Part shown: positions 36,874 through 45,581 of the stretch, piece by piece | Layout of the letters: each line of letters begins with the position of its first letter | How positions within the stretch are numbered: the stretch's first letter is position 1 | The notes under the pieces: model-generated | Told to the model about the DNA's origin: nothing | The model's input: only the letters and a program-made list of their open reading frames with translations | Database searches by the model: none | Translations under genes and position numbers: made by a program | NCBI GenBank assembly: GCA_020437365.1 | Contig: JAGQWM010000010.1 | Coordinates: 1-57,549 of the forward strand | Reading direction: 5' to 3' | Length of the DNA stretch: 57,549 bases | Source: Chitinophagaceae bacterium | GTDB taxonomy: Bacteria; Bacteroidota; Bacteroidia; Chitinophagales; Chitinophagaceae

Positions 36874-38316
36874 TTATAGTTTTAATCCACGTCCTTTATA
36901 AAATTCCAGCAATTTCAATTTAAATACATAATCATATTTCGACATCAACAATTGATTTTTTGCTTGTTGCCAATTATTTTGAGCCGTTATCAAATCAAAA
37001 GTAGAAAGTAAATCGAGTGCATATCTTTTTTGAGCAAAATCATAGGCTTTGGCAGATGCTTCTTCTGCTTTTTGATTGGCATTGAATGATTGCAGTGCTG
37101 CCACTGCATCATTATAGGCTTTGTAAATATCTTGTTTTAAAGTAAAACTATTTTCTTCTTTTTGCAATGTAGCTTGTTCCAATTGCAATTTGGATCGTTG
37201 CCATGCGGTTTTCAACCTGCCTTCATTAAAAATAGGAACGCTGATGGCCAAGCCGACTGACTGCCTGAAATTCTGATCCAATTGTCTGAAATAAGGCATC
37301 TTCCCATACGTAAAATAATTGAACGGAGTGATGGGAAAAACAGTATAAGGCGTTCCGCCAACTGTTACGCTTCCAATGGGTGAATTATCTGTTCTCTTCC
37401 CTGTAATTTGTGTTGCTTTATTATTAAAAGTTGTACCCAAACTTCCAAACAATGAAAAAGTCGGGTACATAGCACCTCTGGCCACTTGTACCATTTTTTG
37501 GGCAGCAGCTACCGTCAGGATATCTACTTTTTGTTGCGGCAAATTCTGAATGGCTTCGGCATACACAGCATCGGGTTGCAAAGCTGCCAAAGGTTCTACC
37601 GGAATTTTATCAACCGGTGGCGTGGCAATATTAAAATCGGCAGCAGCGTCTAAATTTAACAAGGCTTTCATCTGCAACAAACTTTGACTGGCCGATGTTT
37701 TGGCATTGATTAAAGCGGCACTATCTGCTGCAACGACGGACTCCAGATTGACCGCATTCAATTCCGGTAATTTTCCGGCGTCAACTTGTTTGCGGGTATT
37801 CTCCAAATTGGCAATAGACTGTTCCAGTTTGGACTGCGCCAGGGCAATTTGTTCTTTCGAGAGTAAAGCCTGCAAATATGCAACAGCCACATTGAGTGCC
37901 ACATCATTTTTGGCTTTTTCCAATCCTTCCTGCCGGGCTTGCAAGGTCAAATCATTGGCCGCTATTGTATTTTTTATCGTAAACCAATTAAATACATCAA
38001 CACTGGTTTGTAAAGAAAGGTTGTTGAAAACATATCCGGTAGTGATGAGGCTAAAAGATGTCGGGTCCTGGTTTCTACCGGCGCTAAAACCAATATTACC
38101 ACTGCCACTCGCTGAAGGATATTGTGCTTGCTTACTTTGGTGCAGGTCCAATGCAGCAAACCTGGTTTGCAAATCGGCTTGCCGCACAGAAATATTATGC
38201 TCCATGGCATACAACACACATTTTTGCAAATCCCAGGTAGCGGTATCTGACTGCGATTGTGCAGCAACTCCGCCAACTACATATTGTAGTAAAAAAAAGA
38301 TTGACAGCCATTTCAT
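36874..38316 (-). CDS. TolC-family outer-membrane efflux protein
   Basis: The 480-residue protein has a signal peptide (1-19) and two repeats of the outer-membrane-efflux-protein fold, built from long helices and short strands. Typical signs are ALEHNISV-like start of repeat 1 (AMEHNISVRQADLQTRFAALD) and the second-repeat run RSKLQLEQATLQKEENSFTLKQ. The C-terminal EFYKGRGL is common in Bacteroidota TolC proteins. It heads a short operon with the adaptor. The exported substrate cannot be told. Confidence 0.9.
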   Translation of the reverse strand: MKWLSIFFLLQYVVGGVAAQSQSDTATWDLQKCVLYAMEHNISVRQADLQTRFAALDLHQSKQAQYPSASGSGNIGFSAGRNQDPTSFSLITTGYVFNNLSLQTSVDVFNWFTIKNTIAANDLTLQARQEGLEKAKNDVALNVAVAYLQALLSKEQIALAQSKLEQSIANLENTRKQVDAGKLPELNAVNLESVVAADSAALINAKTSASQSLLQMKALLNLDAAADFNIATPPVDKIPVEPLAALQPDAVYAEAIQNLPQQKVDILTVAAAQKMVQVARGAMYPTFSLFGSLGTTFNNKATQITGKRTDNSPIGSVTVGGTPYTVFPITPFNYFTYGKMPYFRQLDQNFRQSVGLAISVPIFNEGRLKTAWQRSKLQLEQATLQKEENSFTLKQDIYKAYNDAVAALQSFNANQKAEEASAKAYDFAQKRYALDLLSTFDLITAQNNWQQAKNQLLMSKYDYVFKLKLLEFYKGRGLKL

Positions 38317-38373
38317 ATTGGCAAAAATAATCGAAATGAATTGCCTACCTACCGATATTTTTATAAGTGGACG

Positions 38374-39720
38374 TTAATTATTGCCGGGTTGAATTTTTCC
38401 CTGTTTTAATCTTTGAATTAAAAAATAAATTACAAATAAACTGGCCAGTACTGCCATACAAGTAATGGCCAACCGAGGTTCTTCTATGGTAATCATTGTG
38501 GCGACAAACGTATAACCAACAATAAAAAACAACGGAAGCAAGGGATATAATTTCATGGAGAAAATGCCGGTTCCATTCAAATGTTTTGTTTTTTTTCTGA
38601 ATACAAAAATTGTGGCTCCGGCAGTAGCCATACCAATCGAATCGAGAAAGACACCAAAGCTTAATATTTTTTCAAATTTATCAGAGAAAAAAAGGACGAC
38701 AACGCAAACCGCTGTAAACACCGTTAAACTAACTGTCAGCACACCTCTTTTTTTATCTTTTTGTTGAAATACTTTGGGCAAAATGCCTTCCTGGCTCATG
38801 GCATACATAACTCTTGGATTGCTCAATAAAGTAACATTTACATACGACAATACTGCCAGAAATAATAAAATAGATGAAGCGTATCGGCCGGTAGTGCCAA
38901 ACATTTTTTCGGCTACCAAAGCGGCAATACCGTCAGTTTCTTTCAACGCATTGAAGCCGATTACTTTTACGTAAGCATAGCTAACCAATAAATACAAACT
39001 GATAATAATGATAATACCAAAAAATATACCTCTTGGAATATTCCTGTTCGGGTTTTCAACTTCCTCACCAAAATTGATGGTATGCTGGTAACCACCATAG
39101 GTAAACGAAGTCGCTTTTAATGCTACGCCAAAAGATAATAATAAAGCGGCTGTTGAAGTTTTTGATTCGTCAATGACGACCGGCGCTGTGCTATGCACTG
39201 CCGGATAAAATATGGCAGCCACAATGACCAGCAACATAATAATTTTTATCACCATTAAAACATTTAATGTTTTGGTGCTCATTTTCAATCCCAACAAATT
39301 AATTCCATAAAAAAGTAAAATAGCGGTAATGGCCAGTATTGGTTTCCATACTTCCACCTGGTCCGGTGCAAACACTAACGGTGTTATATATTCGCTGCCG
39401 ATCAATGCCACACCACCCATAGCGGCCGCATTGGAAATAAGAATAATTGCGTTAATACTAAATGCCAATGAAGGATGATAAGCGTAAGAAAATATTTTAT
39501 AAAAACCACCGGTAACCGGATAACGGCTACCGATTTCAGCAAACGTCAGGGCGCCACAAATGGCCACCAATCCGGCTACTATCCAAGCAATAAAAAAAAT
39601 GGCAGGTGTAGTGGCTGCAGCAGCAGCATCCCTAGAGGTACGAAAAATTCCTGTGCCAATAACAAAACCAAGAACGAGCATGGTGAGTGAAAACAGCCCG
39701 ATCTTATTTTTTGATTTCAT
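38374..39720 (-). CDS. APC-family amino acid permease
   Basis: From the ATG at 39720 the protein has 448 residues and about 12 TM helices. The first helix carries the APC signature GFVIGTGIFRTS, where the unwound Gly-rich part binds the amino-acid backbone. TM3-like ISNAAAMGGVALIGSEY and a region with FTYGGYQHTINFGEE in TM6 fit the amino acid/polyamine/organocation family. It probably takes up or exchanges an amino acid across the inner membrane; the substrate is not readable. The upstream extension of the frame to 39819 lacks membrane or family features and is rejected. Single gene. Confidence 0.88.
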   Translation of the reverse strand: MKSKNKIGLFSLTMLVLGFVIGTGIFRTSRDAAAAATTPAIFFIAWIVAGLVAICGALTFAEIGSRYPVTGGFYKIFSYAYHPSLAFSINAIILISNAAAMGGVALIGSEYITPLVFAPDQVEVWKPILAITAILLFYGINLLGLKMSTKTLNVLMVIKIIMLLVIVAAIFYPAVHSTAPVVIDESKTSTAALLLSFGVALKATSFTYGGYQHTINFGEEVENPNRNIPRGIFFGIIIIISLYLLVSYAYVKVIGFNALKETDGIAALVAEKMFGTTGRYASSILLFLAVLSYVNVTLLSNPRVMYAMSQEGILPKVFQQKDKKRGVLTVSLTVFTAVCVVVLFFSDKFEKILSFGVFLDSIGMATAGATIFVFRKKTKHLNGTGIFSMKLYPLLPLFFIVGYTFVATMITIEEPRLAITCMAVLASLFVIYFLIQRLKQGKIQPGNN

Positions 39721-39797
39721 GCTTTGAAGATAGGAGAATTGGCATGAATTATTCGCTTTGGCAAATTTTATTTTTGAAGAAGACGAACCTGAAAGCG

Positions 39798-40577
39798 TTA
39801 ATAACTCACGGATGGACAACCGAATTTTCCTTTTTTACCGCCACCGCCGCCACCCAAACTACCACCCGGCCGAAAAATGATGCCGGCAGAAATTGTCTGG
39901 TAATGATCATCGCCTTTGGGATTGGCTGATTGACTAAAGCCATCCAAATAATCGGTAAAAATAAACCGGTAAGCGGATTCCACATAAACGGAAAGAGAAG
40001 AAGAAAAACCATAGCGTACGCCGGCACCTACAGGTACTACCGGAATGGTGGACGGTGTACCATGCGCATCATCATTGGCAATGAGCTGAACCAAAGCCGG
40101 GCCATTCAAAAAATAACCCGGATTAAAATTGCTATGATCTTTTTTGACTTTTAAAAAACCAACGCCTGCACCGGCCATTACATAAGGTGAAAAACCACCA
40201 TTATAGGCATTCGACTTAAACGGATTCCAAACCAATAATGCTGCAATTTCAGTAACTGGTGTAGAAAAATTAAAATTGCGTTGCTGACGAAATGCAGGTT
40301 TCTGATATATGGCATCGTCACCTTTTAAAGAGCCTTTGGTGAAATTTGTACGCACCATCAATGAAGGGCTCAGTATAAAGCTTCCATGAATTTGAAACCC
40401 TGATTGATAGGTTTCGTATGAGCCAAAATTATTGGTTGTCAAATCACCGAAATAAATATAACCGCTGTATCCGGCACCAAATTCCACACGACGATTTATA
40501 TCTTGTGCTTGGGATTGTACCATAAAACCAAGAAGGGCTATCCCACAAAAAAATATATTTTGAAAGCGAGTCATCAT
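39798..40577 (-). CDS. Small outer-membrane beta-barrel protein (DUF6089/PorT-like)
   Basis: The 259-residue protein has a signal peptide (about 1-25, SQAQ) followed by alternating amphipathic strands. The start VEFGAGYSGYIYFGDL and the middle SPYVMAGAGVGFLKV are typical of the 8-strand DUF6089/PorT-like barrels of Bacteroidota. The C-terminus is unusual: after the last strand (AGIIFRPG) it continues with a Gly-rich stretch, three Lys and a Cys (KFGCPSVSY). Function unknown. Single gene, divergent from the B12 riboswitch. Confidence 0.75.
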   Translation of the reverse strand: MMTRFQNIFFCGIALLGFMVQSQAQDINRRVEFGAGYSGYIYFGDLTTNNFGSYETYQSGFQIHGSFILSPSLMVRTNFTKGSLKGDDAIYQKPAFRQQRNFNFSTPVTEIAALLVWNPFKSNAYNGGFSPYVMAGAGVGFLKVKKDHSNFNPGYFLNGPALVQLIANDDAHGTPSTIPVVPVGAGVRYGFSSSLSVYVESAYRFIFTDYLDGFSQSANPKGDDHYQTISAGIIFRPGGSLGGGGGGKKGKFGCPSVSY

Positions 40578-40738
40578 AATTTACCACGAAAAGATGAAGC
40601 TGGTTTTTGTCCAATAATAAAAATAGAACGAACAAAGTCCGGTTTCAGTATATAATTTTTATTAAATAAATGCTATCAATCCGTCCATTCGACTCGTTAT
40701 TACTACAAAGTTTATTCCAAAATTAAAAATTCTCTCCC

Positions 40739-40746
40739 TACTTTTG
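40739..40746 (+). promoter_or_regulatory. -7 box of the riboswitch/btuB transcript
   Basis: TACTTTTG matches the TAnnTTTG consensus. It lies just before the 5' end of the cobalamin riboswitch, so transcription would begin about where the aptamer begins. No clear -33 TTG is seen. Confidence 0.5.
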
Positions 40747-40750
40747 CGCC

Positions 40751-40925
40751 AGTTTGGTTTCCGCTTAAAAATGGAATTAAAAGGGAAGTCAGTGAAAAGC
40801 TGACGCTATCCCCGTAGCTGTAAACTCACCTTTTTATAAAAGGAGCAATCAGTTTTCTTCGAACCACTGTCTTTTACCGGACGGGAAGGTTAAACCTGAT
40901 GGAGTGAGCCAGAAGACCTGCCAAA
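40751..40925 (+). promoter_or_regulatory. Cobalamin (B12) riboswitch
   Basis: The leader shows the conserved parts of the AdoCbl aptamer in order: AAAAGGGAAGTCAGTG, then CTATCCCCGTAGCTGTAA, a GGACGGGAAGG arm, and the B12 box GAGCCAGAAGACCTGCC at 40906-40922. It stands 110 bp before a BtuB-like receptor gene, the classical target. The region after it (to 41031) contains a small CTTTC/GAAAG hairpin that may belong to the expression platform. High B12 should lower receptor expression (known for the family). Confidence 0.92.
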
Positions 40926-41031
40926 TCGAGCAAATAAATTTCAGCTTTCGGGTGAAAGGCATGGAGTGTAAAAGTCGAAAGGCATTTATATTTCTTCATT
41001 TTTCCGGAAGCAGTCACACAAAATTTTCAAA

Positions 41032-42999
41032 ATGAAGAAGCATTTTTTTGTTGTGGCTGCCGTGGTTTGCAGCAGCCAACTATTGGCCCAAAAAACTACA
41101 ACAAAGCAGCCCGATTCTACCCATCAGATTTTAGATGAAGTGGTGGTAACGGCCAATAAATATCCCACTAAACAAAGTGAAACGGGCAAAGTTATTACCG
41201 TAATCAACAAAGTTGAAATATCCAAAAACGGCGGGAATAGTTTGAGTGAAATATTGAACCGGGTTAGCGGAACAACCATTATTGGGGCTAATAATGTTTT
41301 GGGCACAAATATGAATGCCAGCATTCGAGGTAGTGCTGCCGGCAATGTATTGATATTACTCGATGGCATACCTGTGAACGACCCTTCTGTCATTAGTAAT
41401 TATTTTGACTTGAATTTTATTAATCTATCACAGGTTAACAGAATTGAAGTTTTAAAAGGAGGCCAATCCACTTTATACGGCTCCGATGCGGTAGCCGGTG
41501 TTATCAATATCATTTCGGAACAACCCATTAAAAACACTACAAAGATTTCAGGTGATTTCTCCGGAGGAAGTTATAATACGCTGCAAGAATCAATAGGTAT
41601 TACAGGCAACAAACAAGGTAAAAATTTCGGGATACATTACACACATATTGCTGCTGATGGTTTTTCGGCAGCTACTGATAAAAACAATTCCGGGAGTTTC
41701 GATAAAGACGGGTTCAATCAGCATATTTTACAAGGCAGTTTCGGTTGTACGCTGGGAAAAAAAATCACGGCAACCTTGAAAGGCAATTACAGTTACTATA
41801 CAGCGGATCTTGATGGCGGCAGTTTTATTGACGAAAAAGACCATACTGTTACCAATAACAATCAACAGGCAGTGGCCACATTTTTATACCGGTTCAAAAA
41901 AGGAAATATCCACGCCAATTATTCCTATCATCGTGTAGAAAGAGATTATCTTGATGACTCTTCTTATGTAAGCAACCCGGTGAGTCGTTATGCTAAAAGT
42001 AATTTTATTGGTGCTACACATTTTGCAGAGCTATATACCAAATGGCAATGGCAAAATGTAAATCTTCTTGGCGGTATTGATTATCGCTTAGAAAATACGA
42101 ATCAATCTTTTTATTCTACCGGTATTTACGGGCCGTATGCGCCACCGAATTTGGAAGCCCAAATGCATCAACTGAGTCCTTATGCTTCTTTCGTTTATCA
42201 AAATAAAAAGGGCTGGCACCTGGAATTGGGCAGCCGGTTAAATATTCATTCAACCTATGGCAAAAACCTTACTTTCACTCTTAATCCAGCGTATATTTTT
42301 TCTAATAAAATAAAAGTCTTTGCCAATTTCTATTCAGCATATAAAGTTCCTTCGTTGTATCAATTATTTGACGCTTTTGCAGGTAATCAACATTTACAAC
42401 CGGAGAAAAGTAACGTTGGAGAAATAGGCATGTCATTGTTCACAGCTAAAAATTTCAGCGGCCGTATTACAGGTTTTTATCGAAAAGCTACGCACACAAT
42501 TTTGTACACCTATAACCCGGTAACTTTTTCAGGCATTTATTTAAATGCCGGCGAACAACAGAATTATGGAATAGAAATGTCCTTACATTATAAAAAAGGA
42601 AATTGGCGTTTCGATGGCAATTATACTTTTACTGATGGACAAACAAAAGCCGGGTTTGATGGTGCAGGTAATCCAATAGGCAAGGACACGACATATTATA
42701 ATCTATACCGGATACCCAAACATGCTATCAACTTAACCGCAGGATGGCAACTTTCGAAAGCTGTTTTTCTAAGTGTACGTACACATACTGTTAGTCAGCG
42801 GGAAGAATATGTATTTGGTGCAGCGCCGGCTACTTTGAAAGGATATACCTTGGTAAATATTTATGCTGAATATGCCATGGGACGTCCCATTAAGTGGTTT
42901 TTGCAGTTGAAAAACATTACAAATACTAAATATGTTGATTTTCTCGGTTACAATACAAAACGATTTAATTTTGCCACCGGTATTCATTTTGAATTCTGA
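41032..42999 (+). CDS. btuB: BtuB-like TonB-dependent cobalamin receptor
   Basis: The 655-residue receptor has a signal peptide (1-19) and a TonB-box-like DEVVVTA near 34-40. The plug domain carries NMNASIRGSAAGNVLILLDG and GGQSTLYGSDAVAGVINII. A barrel follows that ends in Phe (IHFEF). The length is in the range of BtuB (about 600). The cobalamin riboswitch in front supports vitamin B12 or a related corrinoid as the ligand. marC starts 27 bp after the stop and may be on the same message. Confidence 0.88.
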   Translation: MKKHFFVVAAVVCSSQLLAQKTTTKQPDSTHQILDEVVVTANKYPTKQSETGKVITVINKVEISKNGGNSLSEILNRVSGTTIIGANNVLGTNMNASIRGSAAGNVLILLDGIPVNDPSVISNYFDLNFINLSQVNRIEVLKGGQSTLYGSDAVAGVINIISEQPIKNTTKISGDFSGGSYNTLQESIGITGNKQGKNFGIHYTHIAADGFSAATDKNNSGSFDKDGFNQHILQGSFGCTLGKKITATLKGNYSYYTADLDGGSFIDEKDHTVTNNNQQAVATFLYRFKKGNIHANYSYHRVERDYLDDSSYVSNPVSRYAKSNFIGATHFAELYTKWQWQNVNLLGGIDYRLENTNQSFYSTGIYGPYAPPNLEAQMHQLSPYASFVYQNKKGWHLELGSRLNIHSTYGKNLTFTLNPAYIFSNKIKVFANFYSAYKVPSLYQLFDAFAGNQHLQPEKSNVGEIGMSLFTAKNFSGRITGFYRKATHTILYTYNPVTFSGIYLNAGEQQNYGIEMSLHYKKGNWRFDGNYTFTDGQTKAGFDGAGNPIGKDTTYYNLYRIPKHAINLTAGWQLSKAVFLSVRTHTVSQREEYVFGAAPATLKGYTLVNIYAEYAMGRPIKWFLQLKNITNTKYVDFLGYNTKRFNFATGIHFEF

Positions 43000-43026
43000 G
43001 CAAATACATTTTAAAATACAACGCTT

Positions 43027-43608
43027 ATGGCTATTGATTTTAATAAATTAGTGACGGTTACTTTTACATTATTTGCTGTCATTGATATAGTGGGTTCTGT
43101 TCCTATTTTAATTTCATTGAAACAAAAACTGGGTGGTATAAATGAATGGCGGGCAACACTTGTTTCAGGAGCTATCATGATTTTATTCATGTTTGTCGGC
43201 GAAGCATTTTTAAAAATTCTGGGCCTCGATATCAGTGCATTTGCCGTAGGAGGTTCCATCGTTATTTTCATTCTGGGGTTGGAAATGGTTTTAGGGCTCG
43301 AGTTTTTTAAAGGCGACCAGGACATCAAAGCAGCAACGGTAGTGCCGATTGCATTTCCATTGATTGCCGGTTCGGGTACATTGACAACCATTATTTCATT
43401 ACGAGGAGCAAATTATGGAGAAACAGTTATTCTCATTGCCATTATTCTTAATTTAATTATTGTTTTGATTGTATTGAAATCTTTAGGGCCGCTGGCCAAA
43501 CTATTAGGCCCCGCCGGATTGACAGCCGTAAGAAAATTTTTTGGTGTAATATTGCTGGCAATTGCCGTGAAGATCTTTGCTACAAATGCACCCGGATTAT
43601 TACATTAA
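43027..43608 (+). CDS. MarC-family integral membrane protein
   Basis: The 193-residue protein has six TM helices spread over its full length and matches the MarC/UPF0056 family. Landmarks are FAVIDIVGSVPILISL in helix 1, then LKILGLDISAFAVGGSIVIF and the loop VVPIAFPLIAGSGTLTTII. MarC is an inner-membrane protein of unknown activity; the old link to multiple antibiotic resistance was withdrawn. It lies between btuB and tRNA-Arg, and the short distance to btuB allows control by the B12 riboswitch. Confidence 0.92.
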   Translation: MAIDFNKLVTVTFTLFAVIDIVGSVPILISLKQKLGGINEWRATLVSGAIMILFMFVGEAFLKILGLDISAFAVGGSIVIFILGLEMVLGLEFFKGDQDIKAATVVPIAFPLIAGSGTLTTIISLRGANYGETVILIAIILNLIIVLIVLKSLGPLAKLLGPAGLTAVRKFFGVILLAIAVKIFATNAPGLLH

Positions 43609-43633
43609 TTAGAAAAAATTGCATTCACCCATA

Positions 43634-43705
43634 GGCCTCGTAGTACAATGGATAGTATAAGAGTTTCCGAAGCTCCAGATTCAGGTTCGATTCCTGACGA
43701 GGCTA
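43634..43705 (+). tRNA. tRNA-Arg (anticodon CCG)
   Basis: The 72 bases fold as a canonical tRNA. The acceptor stem is GGCCTCG with CGAGGCT (first pair G-U). The D-stem is GTAC with GTAT around AATGGATA. The anticodon loop is TTCCGAA with CCG, and the T-arm is TCAGG-TTCGATT-CCTGA. The discriminator base is A. The anticodon stem has one A-C mismatch at its base and a U-G at its top. CCA is not encoded (ACA follows the T at the end). The gene is followed by repeats of its own 3' part. Confidence 0.9.
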
Positions 43706-43869
43706 CAAATTTTTACAAATATATTTTGCAATTCGCTCCAGGTTCAAGTTCGATTCCCTACCTATCGGCAGGCAGGCTGACGAGGCTACAAATTTTTTCG
43801 CATGTATTTTGCAATGCATTTCAGATTCAGGTTCGATTCCCTGCCTATCGGCAGACAGGCTGACGAGGC
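43704..43869 (+). repeat. Two 83-bp tandem units ending in tRNA-Arg 3' copies
   Basis: Unit A (43704-43786) and unit B (43787-43869) are both exactly 83 bp and agree at 71 positions by my count. Each starts TACAAATTTT, contains ATTTTGCAAT, then a copy of the tRNA from the T-arm (in unit A from the anticodon stem, GCTCC). Each ends TGACGAGGC, the tRNA acceptor end. Both tRNA copies carry a 20-bp palindromic insert (CTRCCTATCGGCAGRCAGGC) between TTCGATTCC and TGACGAGGC. They cannot form complete tRNAs. Confidence 0.85.
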
Positions 43870-44027
43870 TACAATTGTTGTGTAAATCTGGTAAGATTTC
43901 GTAAATTTTAAAGCGCTACATTAAAATGAGAACAAATCATGTATTTTCTCAAAATTTCTATTTAAGTTTATTGTAGATTTTTGTAATAATAGATTGCGGA
44001 AAAACATCTATCACCAAAACCTATATT
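43870..44027. other. Non-coding gap between tRNA repeats and CBS gene
   Basis: This AT-rich stretch starts with a truncated third repeat start (TACAATTG). It contains no ORF. TAGATTTTTG near its end resembles, but does not match, the -7 consensus. It probably holds the promoter of the CBS gene. Confidence 0.4.
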
Positions 44028-44459
44028 ATGGCTAAAGTCAACGACATTCTTCAGGCAAAAGGGAATGAAATATTTTCTGTTTCACCCGACACAACTGTTT
44101 ATGCAGCTTTGGAAATACTTTTCGAAAAAAACATCAGCGCCTTGGTAATCCTCGACCAACAAAAACCAAAAGGTATTTTTACCGAAAGAGATTATGCCCG
44201 TAAAGTTGTATTAAAAGGTAAGTCGTCCAAAGAAACAACCATCAAAGAAATTATGACAGCGGATTTGATTACCATATCGCCGGAATGTAGTATTGAAGAA
44301 GCTATGCAAATTATGACCAACAATCATATCAGGCATTTGCCGGTGGTGGAGCAAGAAAAAATGACCGGCATTATCTCCATCGGTGACGTTGTAAAATTCT
44401 TGCTAAAAGAACAACAATTCATTATCGATACCATGGAAAATTATATTAAAGGCGCTTGA
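44028..44459 (+). CDS. CBS-domain pair protein
   Basis: The 143 residues contain two CBS domains (about 8-65 and 73-135) and nothing else. The marks are ALVILDQQKPKGIFTERDYA for the first and MQIMTNNHIRHLPVVEQEK with GIISIGDVVKFLL for the second. Such stand-alone pairs bind adenosine nucleotides and act as energy or ionic-strength sensors for other proteins (family knowledge). The convergent MscS gene ends only 5 bp away, and the ion-transport genes beyond could be functionally linked, which is inference. Confidence 0.92.
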   Translation: MAKVNDILQAKGNEIFSVSPDTTVYAALEILFEKNISALVILDQQKPKGIFTERDYARKVVLKGKSSKETTIKEIMTADLITISPECSIEEAMQIMTNNHIRHLPVVEQEKMTGIISIGDVVKFLLKEQQFIIDTMENYIKGA

Positions 44460-44464
44460 TTGGG

Positions 44465-45496
44465 TTATGTATTTTTCATTTGCACCGTACGAATGGGGAA
44501 AGGAATATTGATACCCTCTTCGTTGTATCTTTTATGCAACAGTTTTATAAACATTGATGTTATGGAGAACTGGTTGGCATAATCCATTACTTGTAAGAAG
44601 ATTTTTAAATCGATACTGCTATCGCCAAAATTGTAGAATCTGACATAAGGTTCAAAGTCTTTTACGCCACCTTCTTCTTGTTCTAAAATTGTTTTAGCTA
44701 CTTCAATAGAAATTTTTTCAACTTTTTCGAGGTCACTTTCATAACCAACACCCACAAGAACATTGAATGTAATTTTTCGATCGGTTAAAAAATAATTTTC
44801 GATTATACTGTTGGCCATTTTACTATTCGGAACGATAATAATATTATTTGAATAAGATGCAATAGTGGTATTGCGCCAGGTAATATCCCTGATAAACCCT
44901 CGTTGTCCGCTTTCCAACAATACATAATCGCCGATATTGATTTTTCCGGAAACGATTAACTGCAAACCTGAAAATAAATTAGATAAAGTAGGTTGCAATG
45001 CCAACGCCACAGCGATTCCACCAACTCCTAAAGCTGTAACTAAGGGAGCAATAGCCACACCAAAAGTTTGCAGAATGAAAATAAACCCTAAAATAAAAAT
45101 CAAAGCCCGGGCGATATTGCTTAAAATAGAAGTTGTAGGCACATTACTGCCTTCACGGGTAGCGCCGATTTCTAACATACCGCTGGCAATTCTCGCCAAT
45201 AAAAAAGAAAATGATAAAATATAAAATGAAGTAATTACTCTATAAATCAGTCTTTCGTATCTGGGCGTAATGGAAAATGTTTCTACAAAAATGGGCGTAA
45301 TATAAAGGCAAGCTCCCAGGAAAAACCAAAAGATAATCCACTTCCCAATGCTTTCAATAATCAGGTCGTCACTTTTCCATTTTGTTTTTCTGGCCAGTTT
45401 ATAGAGGACAGGAAAAACTATCATTTTCACCAACCAGCCGAGAATGACTGATCCGCCTACGGCAATGGCAATTTCTATAATATGTCTTTGTTCCAA
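44465..45496 (-). CDS. MscS-family mechanosensitive channel (large form)
   Basis: The 343-residue protein has about four or five TM helices, with the pore-lining TM3 followed by the MscS beta domain. The conserved LGVGGIAVALALQPTLSNLFSGL (read in two pieces, about 160-182) corresponds to TM3 and the start of the beta domain, and GDYVLLESGQRGFI follows. It opens under membrane tension and releases ions during osmotic down-shock. It lies 85 bp downstream of a Na+/H+ antiporter on the same strand. A second MscS gene lies at 48271. Confidence 0.92.
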   Translation of the reverse strand: MEQRHIIEIAIAVGGSVILGWLVKMIVFPVLYKLARKTKWKSDDLIIESIGKWIIFWFFLGACLYITPIFVETFSITPRYERLIYRVITSFYILSFSFLLARIASGMLEIGATREGSNVPTTSILSNIARALIFILGFIFILQTFGVAIAPLVTALGVGGIAVALALQPTLSNLFSGLQLIVSGKINIGDYVLLESGQRGFIRDITWRNTTIASYSNNIIIVPNSKMANSIIENYFLTDRKITFNVLVGVGYESDLEKVEKISIEVAKTILEQEEGGVKDFEPYVRFYNFGDSSIDLKIFLQVMDYANQFSITSMFIKLLHKRYNEEGINIPFPIRTVQMKNT

Positions 45497-45581
45497 AAGA
45501 TGATTTTTAAATAGTTCACAAGTTACTTCTTAGGAAGGATAAAAAATCTTTTTTACTTCACAAAATTTTTTACCACAAACT

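Noticed and set aside
43648..43863. 71-codon plus-strand frame across the tRNA and its repeats
   Set aside because: It starts inside the tRNA and follows the 83-bp units; the sequence is explained by the tRNA copies.
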